Assembly (NCBI GenBank): GCA_028023455.1
Contig: JAQFVV010006215.1
Span: forward strand, 1,314,580-1,378,579
Direction of reading: 5' to 3'
From: Epiperipatus broadwayi
Lineage: Eukaryota; Onychophora; Udeonychophora; Euonychophora; Peripatidae
Length of the DNA: 64,000 nucleotides
The notes under the pieces were generated by a model. The model did not search any database. It saw only the letters and a list, made by a program, of their open reading frames with translations, and was not told where the DNA came from. Below, one piece after another: positions 58,856 through 64,000 of the stretch (positions are counted from its first letter, which is position 1; each line of letters opens with the position of its first letter). A program made the position numbers and the translations under genes.

Positions 58856-59205
58856 CTAATTATTTATTTATCTAGCACTATGTTTTATTTGTAATAAATA
58901 ATTAGTTAGGTATATTTAATATTATATGTAATACTGATATGTAGTAAATTATAAAAATTGTGCAAAAGTCATTTATTAATATATAATGAATAAAATTAAA
59001 AGTGATTGATTAAGATCTTCATGCTCTTATTTTTAAGTCTTTTAGATTGGCCTACATATATGAATTTAGGTAAAAAAGATAAGGTGGATTTATTGTTATC
59101 TTTTCAGACATTCTATCTTGTGTTTAGAGAATGAGAGTATTCCTCAGCTTTATAAATTTATACAATGTGTCAGGATGATTCCTTTATGATTATTACAAAT
59201 AAATA

Positions 59206-60395
59206 ATGATGCTCGATAAAAAATAATTAATTATATATATATATTATTATAATTGTATATCTTTAATATTATCACCTTCTCTTTTTCCATAAAATCTAAA
59301 CTGTTTATATAATCATTGTTATTCTCAAATAAATAAATAAAAATCATTATAGTCAGCTGCTTAAAATATCTTTTGCTGTTCAGGCTACAAAGTGAGGGAA
59401 TGAACACAACATTTTTTTAATTGACCAAATTGAGATTTAATATCATTTAAAATTTATTGGAAAATATCTTTCTATTATATCCGTCAATATCATTAACTTC
59501 TCGATTATATGCAGTAACTCCATATACAGCTCTAAATTAGAATGAATCATTGCTTTAATGCAAATATTGAAAGCAATAAGAGATAACCTTCTGATGCTTT
59601 ATTTGGTATATACCATCTTTTCCGAAGATTCTAAGGTGTCATAGTTTGATAAAAATTATGTTTACTAAATATATATACTATTTGGATTAGTTTTAGATTT
59701 ATATAAGTATCCAAGCAAGTTAACTTCGATTCAAAGCCTAGGAAGAATTTTTGAAATACAGATTATTGGTTTAGATAGTGTTGAAAAGATCAAGATGGCT
59801 GCTAGGATATAACTGGAAATACTTTTACTGTCTGTGGATTATAGTGTAGAACTGCCCTCTAGTGTCCATTCATTGCTCACTATTATAACAGAAAGATAGA
59901 GAGCAAAGTGAATTTCTGCTTATAAAGCAACAATTTAGACTTAATTTAAAAATTATTTTATCAATTTCAGATTTGAAATTTGTGAAAAAAAATTTATATG
60001 ACCATGATGTTGTTGATTTAATAATAATCAACAAATTATTATTCAAAATATAAAAAATGAAAAAAATAAATAATGTTTATAATCCTTTATATAACATAAC
60101 ATATTTATAAGTCATCTAGTATTAAATAAACTCATGTCTTATATGACTACAATTAAACTGTTTGCTAAAATCTACCAATTATACCATTTTAAATTAAAAA
60201 AGAATGATTTTTGCATATAGTTTTAAAGATTAACTTTTTCACTTTTGAAATAATTAAAAATATAAAACATATTTTTATCAAAATTAATAAAATAAGGTAT
60301 GCAGTAAATTTCAGTAAAAAGATGATTGGTTTTGCCTTCAATTTACCTGCAGTGCCATCTCTTAATCAACACAAGTTATATAGAAATATAGATTA
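59206..60395. other. AT-rich stretch, nothing recognised
   Basis: No RT-coding sequence could be recognised directly upstream of the Penelope remnant. A small frame at 60211-60396 matches nothing I know. Confidence 0.35.
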
Positions 60396-61135
60396 GCTAT
60401 TTACTTAGCATATACATCCAATCACACCAGAAGAAAAACAAGGGGTTGTATTATCACTATGGAACAGAGCAAAGGAAGTTTGTTCAGAAAACAGGGATTT
60501 AGAAAATGAAAAGATTTACATAAACAAACTCACTGGAAGAATGGTTATCTATCTGACAAATGTTATCAAGAAAACCTTTAATAGACAACAAAAAGAGATA
60601 CCAAAAAGAAAAATAATTATTGGTACTGTAATGTATCCATACACACCAGGAATGGCAGACAAATTAAAGAAAACCTGCAATCAATATAACATTAGACCAA
60701 CTTTCCAAACCATATTATACTTCAAAGAATTCTAACTTCTACTAAGTCTAAACATAAAATACTAAAAAATAAAAACAGCATCTATGAATTACCATATGAA
60801 TGTGGAAGGAACTATATTTGTGAAACCAGTCACCCTGTTGAACAGTGATTGAAAGAACACAAATTAATGGTTAGAAAAAAAAAACATGTGTCTACAGTAG
60901 CAGACCCTATATGTATTAATAAATATTTGTTTGATTGGGAAAGTATAAAATATTGGATAGAGAGGAAACAATGCAAAGAATGAAATTTAAAGAAGCTGCT
61001 TTAATGACAATTGCAAATAATCCTATAAGTCAATTCAGTGTAGCAATGCATAATGTCTGGAAGCCTGTAATTAAGCTTGCTCTTAGAAAAAAAGTATTAA
61101 AAAATGGAGGAATCTGCAGAATTTGAACTAACACT
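60396..61135 (+). pseudogene. Penelope-like element: end of RT and GIY-YIG endonuclease
   Basis: Pieces in order: TPEEKQGVVLSLWNRAKEVC (60430-60480) and ENEKIYINKL, the late RT/thumb part. Next is PYTPGMADKLKKTCNQYNIR (about 60639-60698), the conserved connector usually PY--G-SEKI-R. Then IYELPYECGRNYICETSHPVEQ (about 60781-60846), the GIY-YIG start with YIGET changed to YICET. Then LKEHKLMV, VADPICINKYLFDWESIK (a GIY-YIG D/N-H region), RMKFKEAALMTIANNPIS and HNVWKPVIKLALR to 61125. Four or more frame breaks. Penelope-like elements use this endonuclease with a telomerase-related RT to copy themselves; they are also known hosts of hammerheads. Confidence 0.75.
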
Positions 61136-61175
61136 CATAGATAAGTATATGACATTTCTACTGACTGTCGTCTTC

Positions 61176-61250
61176 AACAGTATAATTCAGTTGGTTAGAG
61201 TGTTGTCTTAAAATTCAGTATTCAAGAATTTAAAGGTGTAAGTTTGTTTC
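61176..61250 (+). other. Weak tRNA-like stretch
   Basis: ATAATTCAGTTGGTTAGAGT resembles the D-arm/A box of a tRNA and is followed by GTCTTAAAATTC, anticodon-region-like. There is no acceptor pairing or good B box, so at most a decayed tRNA or SINE head. Confidence 0.2.
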
Positions 61251-61555
61251 CTATGTTAATATTGTTACTGGTCAGGTCAGCAACACCCAAAGAAGAGCAG
61301 AGAATGATACCACTTGAAACAGTGTAATCTATTAGCCTGTGTTTTCTATCTGCATGTTGTTATTAATAGTTGTTTACGTTTGAAAAGTTTAAATAAAGTT
61401 TAAAATGTTCTAGACATACAACATTAAATGGTAAATGGTGGAAATAGTCCAACATATTATCTCATCTATAATACCATCATCACTAACCTTCCTGCAAATA
61501 AAAAAGAAATGTGGTAAAGAAAGTTATGCATGAAATATCATAAATGCTATAGAAA

Positions 61556-61663
61556 ATGGTAAGATTTTATTTGAAGTATATTCTCTTATTCTTCTCTTTC
61601 ACTTTCTTTGCATATCTTTATATATATATATATATATATATATATGAAGATATGCAAAGAAAG

Positions 61664-61703
<40 letters not shown>

Positions 61704-61935
61704 CTTATAACACTTCTTTCATATACACTTCAATGCAAACAAATTTTCTTAAAAACTTCTTTATTTTAATTAAAGCAGAGAAGAAAATTAGAGCTCTGAT
61801 GAAGACTGCTGGACAGTCGAAACTGTAAGGAAAATAAAGAAGTCTTTAAGAAAATTTGTTTGCATTGAAGTGTATATGAAAGAAGTGTTATAAGCAATAT
61901 ATATATAAGATTTTACTTGTTGTGAAGGCAATTAA
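61556..61935. repeat. Inverted repeat with (TA)n and a hammerhead-like core at its centre
   Basis: Arms 61688-61770 and 61826-61906 are inverted copies (CACTTCTTTCATATACACTT against AAGTGTATATGAAAGAAGTG). A second inverted pair, TTTCTTTGCATATC / GATATGCAAAGAAAG, flanks the first (TA)n. The 55-bp loop carries CTGATGA (61796-61802), stem II GACTG/CAGTC and GAAAC (61819-61823), a perfect core with a 5-bp stem II, but no short stem I or III. Lies 420 bp after the Penelope remnant, so it may be part of a Penelope terminal repeat. Confidence 0.5.
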
Positions 61936-62039
61936 AAAATTTTTTTTAAAAATTAATATTTGTAATGTAATTTTAAAACCAAACAATTTAACAAAGACAG
62001 AAATACTGCAAAGAATGAAAGAATTATAGAACATTCACT

Positions 62040-62600
62040 TTAATACCTTAAGCAGTTAAGATGTTGAAAATGTTGATTAGATGTAATTTTAATAAATTAG
62101 ACATCTATACATCTAAAGAACAGTTTAGATTCTGAAAAGATAAGTAAATAAGATGCAACATGACTGATAGAAGCTATTGCAAAAAGATTTACAAAAAAAA
62201 AATTAACATATACTTCACTATTCTTGAAAAGCATTTGTCAGAAGGGATGTCTATCTTGATAAATATTTTAGATTAAAAAGAAAAATAATTATTGAAATTT
62301 TTGTAGAAAAGATAAAAAATATCAATTTTAAATGCACACAAAACATAAAATATAAATATAAGCAGCATTGTTTAACCTCTATTATGTTTAATACTTATGT
62401 AGATGCATTGCTAAAGGATGAGATTAGTATTTGAGAAACAAAAGTTCAGTGTATCAGATTTGTTGATAAAAAAAAACAATATTTACAGAAGAGAGAATAA
62501 CTTGAGAAAAATGTTAAATAAAATTGATGAATAAAAAAGTTTGAAAATGAAAATAAATTCAACTAAAATTACAAAGCCATCTATTTTTCTGTAAACATTT
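62040..62600 (+). pseudogene. RTE-like LINE reverse transcriptase fragment
   Basis: Frames read SKEQFRF-KDK (near 62115), MTDRSYCKKIYKK, then IMFNTYVDALLKDEI (62380-62425) and VQCIRFVDKKKQY (62445-62485), corresponding to LFN-Y--DLLK and IKCIRFADD of RTE elements. Stops in all frames and the catalytic Asp pair changed to DK. Very old copy. Confidence 0.5.
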
Positions 62601-63394
62601 TAAAAATATAATCATGTCCATAAACATACATACTGATTTTTATTTTATAACAAATTATTATTGTCACATATGCAAACTTCTCCAACATTCGTCCAAGTAT
62701 AAATCTGGTTTATTTCAATTATCTACTTTCTATACACATTATAGACATTTACTTCTCAGTTATAAAAAATATCTAAAAATAATAGCTACTATTAGCTTTC
62801 CATCTTTCTTCTTTGGATAAATAAATGCGTTACTACTAAAATAATTTTTTGTCCAAAGCAATTTAATATTTATATTTTTTATATGATTAAAGTTTTAGTT
62901 TACTTACATCCATTGTATGAATTTTTATATATAATAATTTATAAAATATTCTTTTTTTAAAATCAAAAATTAATAAAGAAAATTTATTCGCAATTTTTTC
63001 TTTTATAAATAGCAACATTTTAGCAATAAAAAACTTGGATGAAAAACATGGACACATATAGTTGTAATGCTACTACCATTTTATAATTTCATCTATACCC
63101 TATTTGTTACTGAACCTTTATGCGAGGATTCATCATTAATTTGTATTCACTATTTTGATTTACAATCAATTATTCAATTTTCAAAGGTGGCCATTTTGTA
63201 ACTGGTGAAGTCATAGGATAGTGATTTTATGTCATCTGAAAGAAAAATTGTGAAATTCATGCTAAAAATATACCATTTTTATTATACTCAATACAGTATA
63301 CAATATTACAATTTACAGTATTTTGATTATAAAGTTAGATTATTATTATAGTCCTTTACTTTATTTAAAATAAAGATTTTTATAGTATGTTAAA
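62601..63394. other. AT-rich stretch, nothing recognised
   Basis: A 68-codon frame at 62614-62820 has no recognisable motif. Nothing else. Confidence 0.35.
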
Positions 63395-63850
63395 GGTCTG
63401 CCCATTCCTCGCATATGTATGTAAATGGATTATTCTCCTGTACATGAGGGGTCAGAATGACTAATGTCAACATGGGTAAGATGACAACCTTGACACTAAC
63501 ATGAGCTTTGAATGTTTCATCATCAGATTTTCAATGAAATGGATGGCTGAAGAGTTGTGAGTTGGAGTAGTTTGAAGCCTGTCCATTAAAGTATGAAGAT
63601 TGGCTATCTTAATATAAAGCTGACCACTGATTGCATATATGTGTGGAAATAATAATCTGGACCAACTGATGATTGCTGGTTTAGCATGAAATATGTATAT
63701 TGGTGATTATTTAACTTTTCAACATGTGTGTGATCAGATGAGTCAGCAATATGAGATGGCATGGAGAGTTGAGGTCAAGTGAAAGTCTGAGTTTAAATTA
63801 CTTATATATTACATATATGTGTGCAGGTGTGTATAAGCCTGTACAGTGTA
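63395..63850 (+). mobile_element. HHR family B monomer, best preserved
   Basis: Starts GTCTGCCCATTCCTCGC, shares TCATCATCAGATTTTCAATG and GCCTGTCCATTAAAGTATGA with the 1.7-2.1 kb unit, contains an intact hammerhead, and ends around TTACATATATGTGTGCAGG. Relative to the 474-bp dimer at 1.5-2.1 kb it is about one unit. No clear duplication. Confidence 0.7.
63653..63709 (+). ncRNA. Type I hammerhead ribozyme, family B, all core residues present
   Basis: TAATC (63653-63657), ACCAA, CTGATGA (63666-63672), stem II TGCT/AGCA, GAAA (63688-63691), TATGTA then TA, TTGGT (63700-63704), GATTA (63705-63709). Identical in architecture to 1959-2015, with a stem III difference of one base. Predicted cleavage after 63699. 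Confidence 0.8.
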
Positions 63851-64000
63851 TCAAAAATTAATATAGTTAATGATTATAAAAGCAAAAAAAGCATTTTATT
63901 TAGCACAATAAGTAATCTAAAGCCTATTTTCATGATGTACAACAACCAAATGTATTAATATTACATATTTAATTTAAAAACTGTATATTTATTTAATTTA

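Larger units (their letters stand above)
58145..59205. repeat. Long inverted repeat interrupted by a family B element
   Basis: Left arm 58145-58283 plus 58690-58835, right arm about 58915-59205. Examples: GAATTTATAAAGCTGAGGG (58198) against the complement near 59145, and TTTACTACATATCAGTAT (58808) against ATACTGATATGTAGTAAA (58931). A (TA)n tract lies at the centre. The 58284-58690 insertion is absent from the mirror position. Confidence 0.65.

Overview
This is a stretch of AT-rich (roughly three quarters A+T by eye) animal nuclear DNA. I find no convincing host protein-coding gene. The signs of a metazoan genome are decayed non-LTR retrotransposons of several clades, ZBED-like hAT transposases, a Ty3-type gag element, Penelope-like GIY-YIG remnants, tRNA-derived SINEs with A-rich tails, and long microsatellites. 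There is no operon structure or Shine-Dalgarno pattern. I cannot name the species; an AT-rich invertebrate is the best guess.

Most notable are many short interspersed elements carrying type I hammerhead ribozyme (HHR) motifs. Family B (units of about 400-475 bp) has the core CTGATGA / stem II / GAAA, closed by stem I ACCAA/TTGGT with a distal helix. Copies at 1959-2015 and 63653-63709 look fully paired. Family A has stem I CCTCA/TGGGG and the palindromic stem III CTAG before the cleavage triplet; the best copy is 57077-57116 (minus). Family C (34.6 and 48.4-48.8 kb) is related. Several copies are head-to-tail dimers (periods of 474, about 400 and 419 bp). Family A insertions have 13-15 bp target-site duplications, and in-window empty sites exist. 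This is the layout of metazoan 'retrozymes', non-autonomous elements thought to be mobilised by Penelope-like machinery; remnants of that machinery lie at 55.3 and 60.4-61.1 kb.

Layout: 0-5.2 kb, HHR elements, a TIR MITE and a near-perfect palindrome. 5.2-11.4 kb, an RTE-like LINE remnant (minus), then a long CR1/L2-like LINE (plus) with a coiled-coil/SGNH-esterase ORF1 and an endonuclease/RT ORF2. 12.4-14.7 kb, a dead hAT transposase (minus). 16-22 kb, an RTE tail, a TA-flanked TIR element, a long inverted repeat interrupted by a family A element, and a second dead hAT. 22.5-29.9 kb, a complete gag-only LTR retrotransposon with two LTRs of 2570 bp. 30-39 kb, SINEs, RTE fragments and a (CTAT)n tract of about 700 bp. 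39.4-45 kb, an L1/Tx1-like LINE with (TAA)n arrays at both ends. 45-64 kb, another RTE copy, nested inverted repeats, SINEs with clear duplications, HHR dimers, Penelope remnants and a third RTE reverse transcriptase fragment.

All coding remnants carry frameshifts or stops, except the gag frame, which is open for 321 codons. Functional relations are therefore between element families: the LINEs could once have moved the SINEs, and the Penelope-like elements are the natural candidate partner of the HHR elements.
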